Origin: Acidimicrobiia bacterium
GTDB taxonomy: Bacteria; Actinomycetota; Acidimicrobiia; IMCC26256; JAOSJM01
DNA length: 64,000 nt
Assembly (NCBI GenBank): GCA_027494165.1
Contig: JAOSJM010000001.1
Coordinates: 1,310,001-1,374,000 of the forward strand
Direction: 5' to 3'
Made by a program: the position numbers and the translations under genes. This document shows positions 27,405-37,775 of the stretch, one piece after another (positions within the stretch are counted from its first letter, which is position 1; every line of letters starts with the position of its first letter). Below the pieces are notes generated by a model that was not told where the DNA came from, searched no databases, and saw only the letters and a program-made list of their open reading frames with translations.

Positions 27405-27566
27405 CGGCCCTCTCCCATCCGGACTCTCACCGTCGGCCCAGGACTGGGCGGGAGGATCCCCTCCCCACCGCACCTGGTCGACCACACGGCTGGCGGCCGT
27501 GGGCTCGCGGGCTTCCGCACGTGGCGGTCACCGCCGGTCGGGACTTGCACCCAAACCCCGAGGGCT
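27405..27566 (-). promoter_or_regulatory. FMN riboswitch (RFN element)
   Basis: Read on the minus strand this leader has the conserved RFN blocks in order: CTCGGGG..GGGTG at 27548-27563, GTCCCGACCGGCGGT, AAGCCCGCGAGCC, CAGTCCTGGGCCGACGGTGAGAGTC, then GTCCGGATGGGAGAGGG near 27403-27420. About 85 bases separate it from the ribD GTG. FMN binding is expected to shut off ribD-ribE-ribBA-ribH (and perhaps hisG). The expression platform is GC-rich and could sequester the GGAGG before ribD; no U-run terminator is evident, so translational control is more likely. Confidence 0.93.
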
Positions 27567-27604
27567 GTGCAGCGAGCTGCACTTGACTGTCGGGTCAAGC
27601 ATAG
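27567..27604 (-). promoter_or_regulatory. Candidate rib operon promoter with flanking inverted repeats
   Basis: Just upstream of the riboswitch the minus strand reads TATGCT (27598-27603), a plausible -10. A perfect 6-bp inverted repeat CTTGAC-TGTCGG-GTCAAG lies at 27582-27599, and a TGCAGC-TC-GCTGCA palindrome follows. The -35 is not convincing. Position alone makes this the expected rib promoter. Confidence 0.35.
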
Positions 27605-27652
27605 CCTTCCACGATCTGACAGCCCCTCAGACGGTGGGCTCGCCCGGCCCGT

Positions 27653-28128
27653 TCAGTGCGGCCGGCCCCCGGACAGGAGGTCGAGGGCGTGGGGAAGGGC
27701 CGGGAGGACGGCCTCGAGGCACTCGACCGCGCCCCGGGCCGAACCGGGGAGGTTGCACACCAGGGCCTCCCCCACCGTGCCGCACACTCCCCGCGAGAGG
27801 AGGCCGTGGGGCCCGCTCGCGGCCCGCATGCCCTCGGCGAGCCCGGGGGCTTCCCGCTCGACCACGAGGCGGGTCCCCTCGGGCGTGAGGTCCCGGGGCC
27901 CGAACCCTGTCCCCCGGTGGTGACCACGAGCCCGGTGAAGCAGCCCGTCATGCTCGAGAGGGCGTCGCGGACCGACTCCACCCCGTCGGCGACCACCGCC
28001 TGCTCGACGACCTCGAACCCGGCGTCGGCCAGTCGGGCGGCCACGGCCGCGCCCGAGGCGTCCTCCCGGGTCCCGGCGACCACCCCGTCGGAGACCGTGA
28101 GGACCTTCGCGGACCACGGCGGGGTCAG
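27653..28128 (-). CDS. MoaB/Mog-family molybdenum cofactor protein (frameshifted)
   Basis: MPT adenylyltransferase-type domain that activates molybdopterin for metal insertion. [20 protein letters not shown], then [20 protein letters not shown] (the GGTGxxxRDxTPE signature) and [24 protein letters not shown]. One missing base in the C5 run at 27911-27915 joins the halves; about 158 residues. No standard start codon precedes [16 protein letters not shown] at 28128, which overlaps the previous stop as CTGA, is the best candidate. MoaB and Mog cannot be separated by eye. Confidence 0.85.
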
Positions 28129-29063
28129 GACGCCTCCCCGTCGATCACGAACCCCGATCTCCCGAGCCGTTTCGCCGCCGTCTTCATCTCGGTCGAGACG
28201 ACCGACGCCTCCCACTGGGTCCGGATCTCCCGGCAGGCGGTGGTGGCGACCCCGATGGCGATGCCGAGCAGGGGCGCCCTCCGCAGCCCGGCGTCGCCGC
28301 GGCGGTCCGCGACCTCGATGTACCCGCGCTCCGCGTCGACCGCGTCGTAGAGCGTTCCGATGCCCGCGTCGAAGGCCGCCACCGCGTCGCGACAGACGGC
28401 CGGCGCCACCCGGGGGGCCGTGATCAGGACGAAGTCGTCGCCACCCACGTGGCCGGCGAAGGCCGGGTCGCTCGGGTGGCGGGCCAGCGCCTCGGTGAGG
28501 ACCCGGGCCGTGAACTTGATGACCTCGTCGCCGCGGAGGAAGCCGTAGTGGTCGTTGAAGGACTTGAAGTCGTTGAGGTCGGCGTAGAGCAGCGCGAACC
28601 GGGGGTCGGCCCGGGCCACCAGGCGCTCGAGCTCCGCGGCGATCCTGAAGTTCCCCGGGAGGCGCGTGAGCGGCGAGAGGTCCCGCATCTGGGTGACCCG
28701 CCGGAGCACGCTGCGGACCCGGGCGACCAGCTCCGCTGGCTCGAACGGCTTCACGACGTAGTCGTCCGCCCCGACCGAGAAGCCGCGCAGCTTGTCGCTG
28801 GCGACGCTCTTGGCCGTGAGCAGGATCACCGCGGTGTTGGCGGTCCGGGGATCGGAGCGCAGCCGGTCGCAGACGTCGAACCCGTCGAGGCCGGGCATCA
28901 CGATGTCGAGCAGGACGAGGTCGGGCTGGAGCAGCCGGGCCTGCTCGAGGGCCTCGGGACCCGAGTGGGCCAGGTGGACCTCGTACCCCTCGAGCTGGAG
29001 GTTGACCTCGACGGCGGCCGCGACGTCGAGGTCGTCGTCGACGATCAGGACGACCTCGGCCAC
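28125..29063 (-). CDS. Response regulator with GGDEF-like output domain
   Basis: 312 residues. Receiver domain (1-120): acidic pair in LIVDDDLDV, phospho-acceptor Asp near residue 53 ([13 protein letters not shown]), Thr in LLTAK and Lys in YVVKPFEP. The output domain has [25 protein letters not shown] and [11 protein letters not shown]: the GGDEF signature reads GGDDF, so the catalytic Glu is replaced by Asp. Cyclase activity is therefore doubtful; such proteins may act as c-di-GMP sensors or weak cyclases. GTG start lies 19 bases inside the end of rpe. No histidine kinase is nearby. Confidence 0.85.
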   Translation of the reverse strand: MAEVVLIVDDDLDVAAAVEVNLQLEGYEVHLAHSGPEALEQARLLQPDLVLLDIVMPGLDGFDVCDRLRSDPRTANTAVILLTAKSVASDKLRGFSVGADDYVVKPFEPAELVARVRSVLRRVTQMRDLSPLTRLPGNFRIAAELERLVARADPRFALLYADLNDFKSFNDHYGFLRGDEVIKFTARVLTEALARHPSDPAFAGHVGGDDFVLITAPRVAPAVCRDAVAAFDAGIGTLYDAVDAERGYIEVADRRGDAGLRRAPLLGIAIGVATTACREIRTQWEASVVSTEMKTAAKRLGRSGFVIDGEAS

Positions 29064-29701
29064 CCCGCCTCCCGGATCCGTCGGGCCGCGGCCAGGGGGT
29101 TCTCCGCGTGGAAGATCGCGCTGCCCGCGACCAGGATGTCGACCCCGGCCCGGGTCGCGGCCGGAGCCGTCTCGACGTTGATGCCCCCGTCGATCTCGAT
29201 CTCCACCGGCAGGCCGCGCTCGTCGACGATCCGCCGGGCCGCGGCCACCTTCGTGAGGACCTCGGGGATGAACTCCTGCCCGCCCCAGCCCGGGTTGACG
29301 CTCATCACGAGGAGCAGGTCGATCCGGTCGAGGTACGGCGCCACCGCCTCGAACGGCGTGGGTGGGCTGAGCACGAGCCCGGCCCGCATGTCGAGGGCAC
29401 GGATCCGGGCCAGGAGTGGCGTCGGGTCGCCCAGCTCCACGTGGATCGTGATGCCGTCGGCCCCGGCCTCGGCGAAGTCGTCGAGCAGCACCCCGGGGTT
29501 GTCGACCATGAGGTGGCAGTCGAGGAAGAGGTCGGTCCTCTTCCGCAGGGACTTCACGACCGGCGGGCCGATCGTGAGGTTCGGCACGAAGTGGCCGTCC
29601 ATCACGTCGACGTGGAGGAGGTCGGCCTCGGCGGCCACGCGCTCCACCTCCGCGGCCAGGTCGGCGAAGTCCGCCGACAGGATCGACGGCGCGAGCTTCA
29701 T
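29045..29701 (-). CDS. rpe: Ribulose-phosphate 3-epimerase
   Basis: Interconverts Ru5P and Xu5P in the pentose phosphate pathway, supplying the ribulose 5-phosphate used by RibB in the neighbouring operon. 218 residues. MKLAPSILSADFADLAAEV, LHVDVMDGHFVPNLTIGPPVV (metal His/Asp), CHLMV, VMSVNPGWGGQEFIPEVL and EIDGGINVETAP are intact. ATG start, nine bases after rsmB. Confidence 0.97.
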   Translation of the reverse strand: MKLAPSILSADFADLAAEVERVAAEADLLHVDVMDGHFVPNLTIGPPVVKSLRKRTDLFLDCHLMVDNPGVLLDDFAEAGADGITIHVELGDPTPLLARIRALDMRAGLVLSPPTPFEAVAPYLDRIDLLLVMSVNPGWGGQEFIPEVLTKVAAARRIVDERGLPVEIEIDGGINVETAPAATRAGVDILVAGSAIFHAENPLAAARRIREAGWPRSS

Positions 29702-29710
29702 CGGGCCAGG

Positions 29711-31096
29711 CTATCCGGTCCCCCGCCCGTCCCCGGCCGCCGGTGGCCGCCGGAGGGCGAGCACGAACATCCCGTCGGTCCCGGTGTCGCCGGGCAGCAG
29801 CAGCGCGCCCCGGCCCCACGGTCGCCAGGGGGGACCTGGCGGGTCGGCGGGCACCAGGTACGGCAGGGCCTCGGCCGCCCAGCGATCCACCCCCCGGGTC
29901 TCCTCGTCCGTCCACGTGCAGACCGAGTAGACGAGGGTGCCGCCCGCGGACAGCGCACCCGCGGCCTCGGCGACCAGGGCCTGCTGCAACGCCGCCAGCC
30001 GGGCCGGGTCCTCGGGCCCCACCCGCCATCGGGCCTCGGGCCGGCGCCGGAGGACGCCGAGGCCGGTGCAGGGGGCGTCGAGGAGGACCCGGTCGAACCA
30101 GCCCGCGAGGGGCAGAGCGCGCCCGTCGGCGACGACCGGGACCACGGCGGGGAGCCCGAGCCGGGTCGCGGCCGCGCCCACGAGCCGGGTGCGCCCGGGG
30201 TGGACGTCGACGGCCACCACGAGCCCGCCGGGCCCCACCCGCTCCCCGATCGCCGTGGCCTTCCCGCCGGGTGCGGCGGCGACCTCGAGCACCCGTTCCC
30301 CGGGACGGGGATCGAGGACCTCCACGACGGCCTGGCTCCCCTCGTCCTGGGGCGTCGCGCGCCCTTCGGCCACCGCGGGGAGTCGCGCCGGATCGCCCGT
30401 GCCCCGGACCACGAGCGCCCCGGGCACCAGCCGGCCGGGCTCCACCGTCGCGCCGCTCGCCACCAGCTCGGCCGCGAGGGCCTCGGGGGTGCTGCGGCCC
30501 CGGTGGGGCCGCAGGGTGACCGCCGCGGAGGCGTTGTCGGCCTCGAGGGTGGCGGTCGCGGCGTCGAGCCCCACCGCGGCGACGAGGCGCTCGACCATCC
30601 AGTCGGGGTGCGACGTGCGGATCGCCACGCTGGCCACGTCGTCGCCCTCCGGCCAGGGCCACGGGGGACCGAGCCGGGCGGTGGCCCGCAGGACCGCGTT
30701 GACGAGCGGCCGGCTCCGGGGCCGGCGCCGGGCCACCGCCGTGACGGTCTCGCCCACCGCGGCGTGGGCCGGGACGCCGGCCACGAGCTGGTGGGCGCCC
30801 AGACGGAGCCCGGCCCGCACCTCGGCGTCCAGGGCACCGAGCCGGCGGTCGAGGCAGCCGGCGAGGAGGAAGTCGAGCGCCCGCTGCCGCCGCAGCGTCC
30901 CGTACACGAGCTCGGTGGCGAAGGCCCGGTCGCGTCGCGAGAGCGCCGACCGGCGCAGGAGCTCCGGGAGGAGCAGGTTGGCGAAGGCGCCCTGCTCGAC
31001 CCGCACCAGGGCCTCCAGGGCCACGTCACGGGCGCTCGTGGGGCGGCGGTCCCCCGGCCTCCCCGCCGGAACCCTCCGGCGCGGGGGCCGGCTCAC
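29711..31096 (-). CDS. rsmB: 16S rRNA (cytosine-967-C5)-methyltransferase
   Basis: 461 residues. N-terminal NusB-like RNA-binding domain (SARDVALEALVRVEQGAFANLLLPELL, FATELVYGTLRRQRALDFLL), then the Sun/RsmB methyltransferase domain with VLEVAAAPGGKATAIGERVG (SAM loop), VLLDAPCTGLGVLRRRPEARW (first Cys, PC motif) and LVYSVCTWTDEET (catalytic Cys). GTG overlaps the fmt stop (GTGA). Confidence 0.95.
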   Translation of the reverse strand: MSRPPRRRVPAGRPGDRRPTSARDVALEALVRVEQGAFANLLLPELLRRSALSRRDRAFATELVYGTLRRQRALDFLLAGCLDRRLGALDAEVRAGLRLGAHQLVAGVPAHAAVGETVTAVARRRPRSRPLVNAVLRATARLGPPWPWPEGDDVASVAIRTSHPDWMVERLVAAVGLDAATATLEADNASAAVTLRPHRGRSTPEALAAELVASGATVEPGRLVPGALVVRGTGDPARLPAVAEGRATPQDEGSQAVVEVLDPRPGERVLEVAAAPGGKATAIGERVGPGGLVVAVDVHPGRTRLVGAAATRLGLPAVVPVVADGRALPLAGWFDRVLLDAPCTGLGVLRRRPEARWRVGPEDPARLAALQQALVAEAAGALSAGGTLVYSVCTWTDEETRGVDRWAAEALPYLVPADPPGPPWRPWGRGALLLPGDTGTDGMFVLALRRPPAAGDGRGTG

Positions 31097-31989
31097 CCTC
31101 CGAGCACGGGACGGGAACCGCGCTGTCCGGCCAGCCAGGCGCTCGCGGCCATCGCCCGGCGCCCCTCGGGCTGGACCTCGACCAGGACCAGCACGCCGTC
31201 GCCGGTGGCGACCCGGGCCTCGTCGACCAGGGTGCCCGGCGCGCCGCCGCCCGGCTCGGCCCGGGCCCGCCACACCTTGAGGCGCTGCCCGTCGGACGTC
31301 GTCCAGGCCCCGGGCCGGGGGTTGCCGGCCCGCACGAGCCGGGCGAGGGCGCCGGCCGGCTGCGACCAGTCGATGCGGAACTCGTCGGCCGTCAGCTTCT
31401 CCGCGTAGGTGGCCTCCCCTTCCTGGGGGGCGGGCTCGATCCGCCCGATGTCCGGCAGCGTCTCGACGAGGAGGGCGGCTCCGGCCTCCACCAGCCGGGC
31501 CCGCAGCTCCCCGGCGGTCTCCTCCGGTCCGATGGCGAGCGTCCGGGCCGCGTAGACCGGCCCGGTGTCGAGCCCCTCCTCGACCGCCATGATGCACACC
31601 CCGGTCTCCCGGTCGCCCGCGAGGACGGCTCGCTCGACCGGGGCCGCTCCCCGCCACCGGGGCAGGAGCGAGAAGTGCACGTTCACGAAGCCGAGCGGGA
31701 GGGCCTCGAGGAGGGCCGACGGGAGGAGCTGCCCGAAGGCCACCACCACGCCCAGCGTCGCCCCCGACGCCGCGACCTCGTCGATCACCTCCCGGGCCCG
31801 GTCCGGGGTCCGCACGGGTAGCCCGAGCTCGAGCGCGGCCTGCTTCACCGGGCTCGCTACCGGTGCTCCCCGGCGCCCGCGACGGCGATCGGGCTGGCTG
31901 ACGACGAGGGCGACGTCGTGGCCCGCCCCGACGAGGGCCCGCAGCGCGGGGACCGCGTCGGCCGGGGTACCGAGGAAGACGAGGCGCAC
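31093..31989 (-). CDS. fmt: Methionyl-tRNA formyltransferase
   Basis: Formylates initiator Met-tRNA using 10-formyl-THF. 298 residues. N-terminal LVFLGTPADAVPALRALV, formyl-donor site FVNVHFSLLPRWRGAAPVERAVLAGDRETGV, and the C-terminal OB-fold tRNA-binding domain (GALARLVRAGNPRPGAWT). GTG start. Its partner def is the next gene upstream, the usual pairing. Confidence 0.96.
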   Translation of the reverse strand: MRLVFLGTPADAVPALRALVGAGHDVALVVSQPDRRRGRRGAPVASPVKQAALELGLPVRTPDRAREVIDEVAASGATLGVVVAFGQLLPSALLEALPLGFVNVHFSLLPRWRGAAPVERAVLAGDRETGVCIMAVEEGLDTGPVYAARTLAIGPEETAGELRARLVEAGAALLVETLPDIGRIEPAPQEGEATYAEKLTADEFRIDWSQPAGALARLVRAGNPRPGAWTTSDGQRLKVWRARAEPGGGAPGTLVDEARVATGDGVLVLVEVQPEGRRAMAASAWLAGQRGSRPVLGG

Positions 31990-32014
31990 GGGGCCCGGCC
32001 CGCTCCGGGCCCGC

Positions 32015-32533
32015 TCAGAGCGCGGCGCCCTCGCGCCGGGCGCCGGCGAGCAGGTCCTGCTCGCGCAGCTCCCGCAGCGCCTGCTTGCGGGCGTCGCGGT
32101 CGAGACGGTCGAGGAGGAGGACCCCGTCGAGGTGATCGAGCTCGTGGAGGAAGACCCGGGCCTCGAGCTCGTCGGCCTCCACCACGACCTCGCGGCCGTC
32201 GAGGTCGAGACCCCGGAGCGTCACGACCTTCGGCCGGACGACCTCGAAGTGGAGGCCGGGCAGGGACAGGCACCCCTCCTCGAAGGACCACTCGCCGGTC
32301 GCCTCGACGACCACGGGGTTCACCACGACCCGTGGCCCCTCGCCCACGTCGTAGGTGAAGAGGCGCCGCTGCACCCCCACCTGGGGCGCAGCCAGACCGA
32401 GGCCGTGGGCCTCGACCATGGTGTCGAACATGGCGTCGACGAGCCGGGCCAGGGAGCCGTCGAGCTCCTCGACCTCGCGCGACCGCTGCTTGAGCACGGG
32501 GTCGCCGAAGAGACGGATCGGGTACGTCGCCAC
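32015..32533 (-). CDS. def: Peptide deformylase
   Basis: Metal-dependent removal of the N-formyl group from nascent chains. 172 residues. All three motifs are present: GLGLAAPQVG, EEGCLSLPG (Cys ligand) and FLHELDHLDGVLLLDRL (HExxH-type HELDH). GTG start 65 bases after priA and 25 bases before fmt. Confidence 0.97.
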   Translation of the reverse strand: MATYPIRLFGDPVLKQRSREVEELDGSLARLVDAMFDTMVEAHGLGLAAPQVGVQRRLFTYDVGEGPRVVVNPVVVEATGEWSFEEGCLSLPGLHFEVVRPKVVTLRGLDLDGREVVVEADELEARVFLHELDHLDGVLLLDRLDRDARKQALRELREQDLLAGARREGAAL

Positions 32534-32598
32534 GAGCTCAGGCTACCAGCCGCCCTCCTGACGTCCGCGCGGCGGGTCGGGCGACGCGGCGCGGTCGC

Positions 32599-34414
32599 TC
32601 AGACCCGAAGCGGGTCCACGTCGACCCGGAGCCGACCGCGCGCCCGCGCCTCGGCGAGGCGCTCGCCCAGCGCGTCGCAGAGCACCTCGACCGAGGCCGC
32701 GCGGGCCAGCGCCCGCCCCCGGCTCGGACCGAGGACCGTGACCCCGGTCGCCTCCCCGGAGGGCCGCGGCGGCCGCCTCGACCGCGTCGTCGTCTCCCGC
32801 CAGCTCGGCCATCGCGCCGAACGGCGGGTAGCCCAGCGCCTTCCGGCGCTCCGCCTCCACCGGCCAGCACCGCCCCGGGTCGGCGTGGGCCACCGCGTCG
32901 AGGACCTCGTGACCCGGCATCCGGGTCTGGACGAGCACGCGCCCCGGTCCCCGGCGACCACCGACGAGACGGGCGGCGCGCACGAGGAGCCAGAGGGCCT
33001 GCTCGGCGGCCCGGTACCGCGCCGCGAGGAGCTCCTGGTCCAGCTCGAGGAAGGCGACGAGGACGACCGGACGACCGGGGAGGCGCGGCACCCGGTGCAG
33101 CACGGCCTCGGTGCCGACGAGGACGTCGGCCGGGGGAACGTCGCCGGACGTGCCGGTGACCTCGGCCACCGTCCACCGTGGGAGCAGGGCGGCGAGGTCG
33201 TCGCGCACCCTCCCGACGCCGGGCCGCAGCGCCTTCAGGCGGCCGCTCCCGCAGCCCAGGCAGAGGCGGGGACGGGTCGCCCCGCACCGGGGGCAGGCGA
33301 GGGCGGCGGCCGGCTCGCCGGTCGTCTCCTCGACCGCGCCGCCGCAGGCCTCGCAGCACGCCGGGTCGCCGCACGCCGCGCACACGAGCAGCCGCGCCCG
33401 TCCCCTCCGGTTGAGCACGCACACGGCCCGGCCCTCGCCGTCGACCGCCCGGTGGAGCGCCGTGGCCAGCCGGGCCCCGAGGAGCCCGCTCCCCGGGGGC
33501 TCCTCACGACGGTCGACGACCTCGAGGAGCGGCCACCCGTCCCGCTCCAGCGCCCGGGGCGGGCGCAACGGCTCTCCGCCGGCCGCCCGGGCTTCCAGGG
33601 TGGGCGCGGGGCTGACCAGCGTCACCCGGGCCCCGGCCCGCCGGGCCCGCTCCACCGCCAGCTCGCGGGCGTGCCAGGTCGGGGCCCGCTCCTCCTTCAG
33701 GGACTCGTCGCCCTCGTCGAGCACCACGAGGGCCGCCAGGTCCGGCACCGGGGCGAGCACGGCGAGGCGGCCGCCGACGACCACGCACTCCCCGGCCCGG
33801 GCCGCCTGCCACGCCGCCGTCCGCTCGGAATCGGACCGGTCCGCCCGCAGGACCACGGGACGCCGGCCCCGCCGCTCCAGCTCGCGGACGAGCACGGCCG
33901 TGCGGGCCGCGTCGGGGACCACCACGACCGTCGACCCGCTGTCGGCGAGGAGCCCGGCCACCAGGGCCCGGCGGTCCGCCGCCGGCGGCCACGCCACGAC
34001 CCCGACCGGGCTGGCCACGGCCTCGCGAACCGGCGCCGGGGGCGGCACCTCCGGCGGAGCCGGCGACGCGGGCTCGACCCTCGCGACGGGCCCGGGCGCC
34101 ACCACGTTGGGGGGCGACGCGGCTCGCAGCAGCGGGACGACCGAGCCCCCGAAGCGCCAGGCCCCCCACGTGGCGAGCTCGACGACCTCGGGCGGAGGGC
34201 CGGCGGAGACCACCGCGTGCAGCGGCCGGAGCCGGGCGGGCTCGGTGGCGGGAGCCACGGCGTCCTCGATCACCCAGCCCCGGACCCGGCGACCGTGCAG
34301 CGGGACCCGCACGACGGTCCCGACCGCGACCGCCCCGGCCATATTCTCGGGGACCGCGTAGTCGAAGGCACGGTCGAGCGCCGGGACGTCGGGCCGGACC
34401 CGGCAGACGCGCAC
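32599..34414 (-). CDS. priA: Primosomal protein N'-like PriA without Walker A (frameshifted)
   Basis: Replication-restart protein. N-terminal 3'-DNA-binding domain (MRVCRVRPDVPALDRAFDYAVPE, GTVVRVPLHGRRVRGWV) and the zinc region CAACGDPACCEACGG...CPRCGATRPRLCLGCG are visible, as is GTEAVLHRVP. No GSGKT motif or DEAH box is found, as known for actinobacterial PriA, so helicase activity is unlikely. An extra base in the C4 run at 32754-32757 shifts the last about 53 residues (EATGVTVLGPSRG to RVDVDPLRV). About 604 residues. Confidence 0.9.
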
Positions 34415-34427
34415 GGGTCCTCGAGAG

Positions 34428-35627
34428 CTAGGCGAGCGACTCGGCCGCCGCCCGCAGCGACTCGGCGGGCTCGGCCACCTGCTCCCAGGTGAACTCCTTC
34501 TCCGGCCGACCGAAGTGCCCGTAGGCGGCCGTCTTGCGGAAGATCGGGCGGCGCAGGTCGAGCCGCTCGATGATGGCCGCCGGCCTCAGGTCGAAGTGGT
34601 CCAGGATCAGGCCCGGGAGCTTCTCGGGATCGATCTCGGAGGTGCCGAACGTGTCGACCATCACCGACACCGGCCGGGCCACGCCGATGGCGTAGGCCAC
34701 CTGCACCTCGCACCGCCGGGCGATGCCGGCGGCCACCACGGCCTTGGCGACCTGGCGGACCGCGTAGGCGGCCGAGCGGTCGACCTTCGTGGGGTCCTTC
34801 CCGGAGAAGGCGCCGCCACCGTGCCGGGCCATGCCGCCGTAGGTGTCGACGATGATCTTGCGCCCGGTGAGCCCGGTGTCCGCGTGAGGGCCGCCCAGCT
34901 CGAACAGCCCCGTGGGGTTGCAGAGCAGCTCGAAGTCGTCGCCGGCGAACTGGGGCGGGAGCAGCGGCCGGACGACGTGCTCGAGCAGGTCCGGCTTCAG
35001 CAGCGTATCGAGGTCGATGCCCGGCTGGTGCTGGGTGGAGATCAGCACGGTGCGCAGCCTCCGGGGGGCACCGTCCTCGTACTCGATGGTCACCTGGGTC
35101 TTCCCGTCGGGCCGCAGGTACGGGAGCACCCCGGCCTTGCGGACCTCGGAGAGGCGGTGGGCCAGCCGGTGCGCCAGCCAGATCGGCATCGGCATGAGGT
35201 CGTCGGTCTCGTCGCAGGCGAAGCCGAACATCATCCCCTGGTCGCCGGCCCCCACCTCGTCGTACAGGTGGTCCGCACCGGCACGCTGCTCGTACGCCTT
35301 GTCGACCCCCATGGCGATGTCCGGCGACTGCTCGTCGATCGAGGTGATGACGCCGCAGGTGTTGCCGTCGAACCCATAGGACTCGCGGTCGTAGCCGATG
35401 CCCCGGATCGTGTCCCGGACGACCCGGGGGATGTCGACGTAGCCGGTCGTGCTGATCTCGCCGGCGACGACCACGAGCCCGGTCGTCACGAGCGTCTCGC
35501 AGGCGACCCGGCTGGCCGGGTCCTCCTCGAGGAGCGCGTCGAGCACCGCGTCGCTGACCTGGTCGCACATCTTGTCCGGGTGGCCCTCGGTGACCGACTC
35601 GGACGTGAACGTGAAGCGGCTGCTCAC
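34428..35627 (-). CDS. metK: S-adenosylmethionine synthase
   Basis: Makes SAM from Met and ATP. 399 residues, intact. [61 protein letters not shown] and [11 protein letters not shown] are diagnostic. GTG start overlaps the coaBC stop (GTGA). Confidence 0.98.
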   Translation of the reverse strand: MSSRFTFTSESVTEGHPDKMCDQVSDAVLDALLEEDPASRVACETLVTTGLVVVAGEISTTGYVDIPRVVRDTIRGIGYDRESYGFDGNTCGVITSIDEQSPDIAMGVDKAYEQRAGADHLYDEVGAGDQGMMFGFACDETDDLMPMPIWLAHRLAHRLSEVRKAGVLPYLRPDGKTQVTIEYEDGAPRRLRTVLISTQHQPGIDLDTLLKPDLLEHVVRPLLPPQFAGDDFELLCNPTGLFELGGPHADTGLTGRKIIVDTYGGMARHGGGAFSGKDPTKVDRSAAYAVRQVAKAVVAAGIARRCEVQVAYAIGVARPVSVMVDTFGTSEIDPEKLPGLILDHFDLRPAAIIERLDLRRPIFRKTAAYGHFGRPEKEFTWEQVAEPAESLRAAAESLA

Positions 35628-36844
35628 CGCGACTCCTTCCGCATCATGTCCCCCACGCGGTCGAGGACGGTCCGGGCCAGCTCGGCCTTCGACATCAGGG
35701 GCAGCTCCTCGACCCCCCCGCCGAGTCCAGCAGGATCGCCCGATTGGTGTCGACCTCGAACCCCGCTCCGGGGGCGGTGACGTCGTTGGCGACCATGAGG
35801 TCGACGCGCTTGGCCGCCATCTTGGCCGCGGCGTGCTCGCGGAGCCGGTTCGTCTCGGCCGCGAACCCCACGAGGAGCTGACCCCGCTTGCGCTCGGCGA
35901 GCGACCCCAGGATGTCGATGGTCGGCTCGAGCACGATCTCGGGGACTCCGTCGCCCTTCTTCAGCTTCTGGTCGGCCACCGCCTTGGGCCGGAAGTCGGC
36001 CACCGCCGCCGCCATGATCACGGCGTCGAGCTCGTCGAAGCGGGCCAGCACGGCCCCGGCCATCTCCTCGGCGGTCTCGACCCGCACGACCTCGGCGACG
36101 CCGGGAGCCGGCCGGTCGGCGGTCGTGACCAACGACACCCGGGCGCCGCGGCCCGCGGCCTCGACGGCGAGGGCGTGGCCCATCTTCCCCCGACGAGCGG
36201 TTGCCGACGAAGCGGACCGGGTCGATCGGCTCGCGCGTCCCGCCGGCGGTGACGAGCAGCCGCGCGCCGTGCAGCGCACCCCCGAAAAGCCCGGCGACCT
36301 CGGCCACGATCCGTCCCGGCTCCGCCAGCCGACCGGCACCGACGTCGCCCCCGGCCAGCGGTCCGGTCTCCGGCTCGACCACCCGGACGCCGCGCCGCCG
36401 GAGCGTGCTCAGGTTCTCCTGCACGGCGGGGTGCTCCCACATCTCGGTGTGCATCGCCGGAGCCACGACGACCGGCGCCCGCGTGGCGAGGAGCGTCGCG
36501 GTCAGCAGGTCGTCGGAGATGCCCGCCGCGTACTTGCCGAGCAACTTGGCGGTCGCCGGGGCGACCAGGACGAGGTCGGCCGACTGGCCGAGGAGCGTGT
36601 GTGGGATCGGTTCGGGCCCGCCGAACAGCGAGGTCCGGGCGGGCTCCGACGCGAGCGCCGAGAACGTCAGCGGCCCCACGAAGCGCGTGGCGTCACGGGT
36701 CAGCACGGGGGACACGTGGGCGCCCGCGAGGACGAGGCGGCGGCAGAGCTCCACGGCCTTGTAGGCGGCGATGCCGCCGGCGACGCCCAGGACGATGCGC
36801 CGCCCCCCGAGCTGGACCTCGTCCCCGGCGCCTGGCTGGTGCAT
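35624..36844 (-). CDS. coaBC: Phosphopantothenoylcysteine synthetase/decarboxylase (two frameshifts)
   Basis: Two CoA steps in one protein. CoaC flavoprotein half: [65 protein letters not shown]. CoaB half: [76 protein letters not shown]. One extra base in C5 at 36187-36191 and one missing in C7 at 35713-35719 cancel in length: 406 residues. ATG 36844. Confidence 0.94.
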   Translation of the reverse strand: MHQPGAGDEVQLGGRRIVLGVAGGIAAYKAVELCRRLVLAGAHVSPVLTRDATRFVGPLTFSALASEPARTSLFGGPEPIPHTLLGQSADLVLVAPATAKLLGKYAAGISDDLLTATLLATRAPVVVAPAMHTEMWEHPAVQENLSTLRRRGVRVVEPETGPLAGGDVGAGRLAEPGRIVAEVAGLFGGALHGARLLVTAGGTREPIDPVRFVGNRSSGEDGPRPRRRGRGPRRPGVVGHDRRPAGSRRRRGRAGRDRRGDGRGRAGPLRRARRRDHGGGGGRLPAQGGGRPEAEEGRRSPRDRARADHRHPGVARRAQAGSAPRGVRGRDEPAPRARRGQDGGQARRPHGRQRRHRPRSGVRGRHQSGDPAGLGGGVEELPLMSKAELARTVLDRVGDMMRKESR

Positions 36845-36862
36845 CGCCCCCGAGCCTCGGGT

Positions 36863-37141
36863 CTACTCGGCCTCGGTGTCCTCGCCGGCGTCGGGCTCGA
36901 TGGGCTCGGCGACGATCTTCCCCGCCTCGATCTCCTCGAGGGCGATCGAGAGGGGCTTGCGGGACACGGAGGTGACCTGCGGGGGGACGATCCGGCCCAG
37001 GCCCTCCCCCAGCTGGTTGTAGTAGTCGTTGATCTCACGGGCCCGCAGCGCGGCCAGCGTGACCAACGTGAACTTCGAGCCCACCTGGTCGAGGAGCTCC
37101 TCCATCCGGGGCTCCGTGAGCGAGGCGCGGCGATCGGCCAT
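36863..37141 (-). CDS. rpoZ: RNA polymerase omega subunit
   Basis: 92-residue assembly subunit. [37 protein letters not shown] matches the conserved omega core (SKYxLVxxAAxRARQ), followed by [24 protein letters not shown] and an acidic tail. Lies between gmk and coaBC as in mycobacteria. Confidence 0.95.
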   Translation of the reverse strand: MADRRASLTEPRMEELLDQVGSKFTLVTLAALRAREINDYYNQLGEGLGRIVPPQVTSVSRKPLSIALEEIEAGKIVAEPIEPDAGEDTEAE

Positions 37142-37187
37142 GCGTGGGTGCTCCTCTCGGGTGGGCCTGGCGGCGGTCCGGCGGCGC

Positions 37188-37763
37188 CTACGGGGCGTGC
37201 GGACGCGAGCGGTGGGCGCTCAGGATAGCAGCCACCGCGTCGACGGCCCGCTCCAGCTCGTCGTTGACGACCACGTGGTCGAACCGGTCGGCCAGCGACT
37301 CCTCGGCCTCGGCCTCGGCGAGGCGCCGCTCGAAGGCGGCCTCGTCGAACCCGGGGCTGGCCTCGTCGCGGGCCCGCAGGCGGTCCCGTTGGACCTCGCG
37401 GGACGGGGGGCGGAGGAACACGAGGACCGCCTCGGGAAAGGCCTCCTTCACGGCCAGCGCCCCCTGGACGTCGACCTCGACGAGCACGTCGTCGCCCGCG
37501 GCCAGGTGCTCCTCGACGGGGCCCCGCGGCGTGCCCTTGAGGTCCCCGAAGACCTCGAACCACTCGAGGAAGCCACCGTCGGCGGCGAGGCGCTCGAACT
37601 CCTCGCGCGACACGAAGTGGTAGTCGACGCCGTCGACCTCACCCGGCCTCGGCGGGCGGGTGTTGGCCGAGACCGAGAACCAGAGCCTCGGCTCCCGGTC
37701 GAGCAGCCGCCGGCCGACCGTGCCCTTCCCGGCCCCCGAGGGGCCCGCGAGCACCAGCAGCAC
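37188..37763 (-). CDS. gmk: Guanylate kinase
   Basis: GMP + ATP to GDP + ADP. 191 residues. P-loop [43 protein letters not shown] (GMP-binding), and [33 protein letters not shown] at 37763, 12 bases after the mihF stop. Confidence 0.96.
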   Translation of the reverse strand: MLLVLAGPSGAGKGTVGRRLLDREPRLWFSVSANTRPPRPGEVDGVDYHFVSREEFERLAADGGFLEWFEVFGDLKGTPRGPVEEHLAAGDDVLVEVDVQGALAVKEAFPEAVLVFLRPPSREVQRDRLRARDEASPGFDEAAFERRLAEAEAEESLADRFDHVVVNDELERAVDAVAAILSAHRSRPHAP

Positions 37764-37775
37764 GCCCAGCGCGGC

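Noticed and set aside
32599..34414. PriA thought to be a decayed helicase
   Set aside because: Absence of Walker motifs is normal for actinobacterial PriA; zinc Cys and N-terminal domain are intact.
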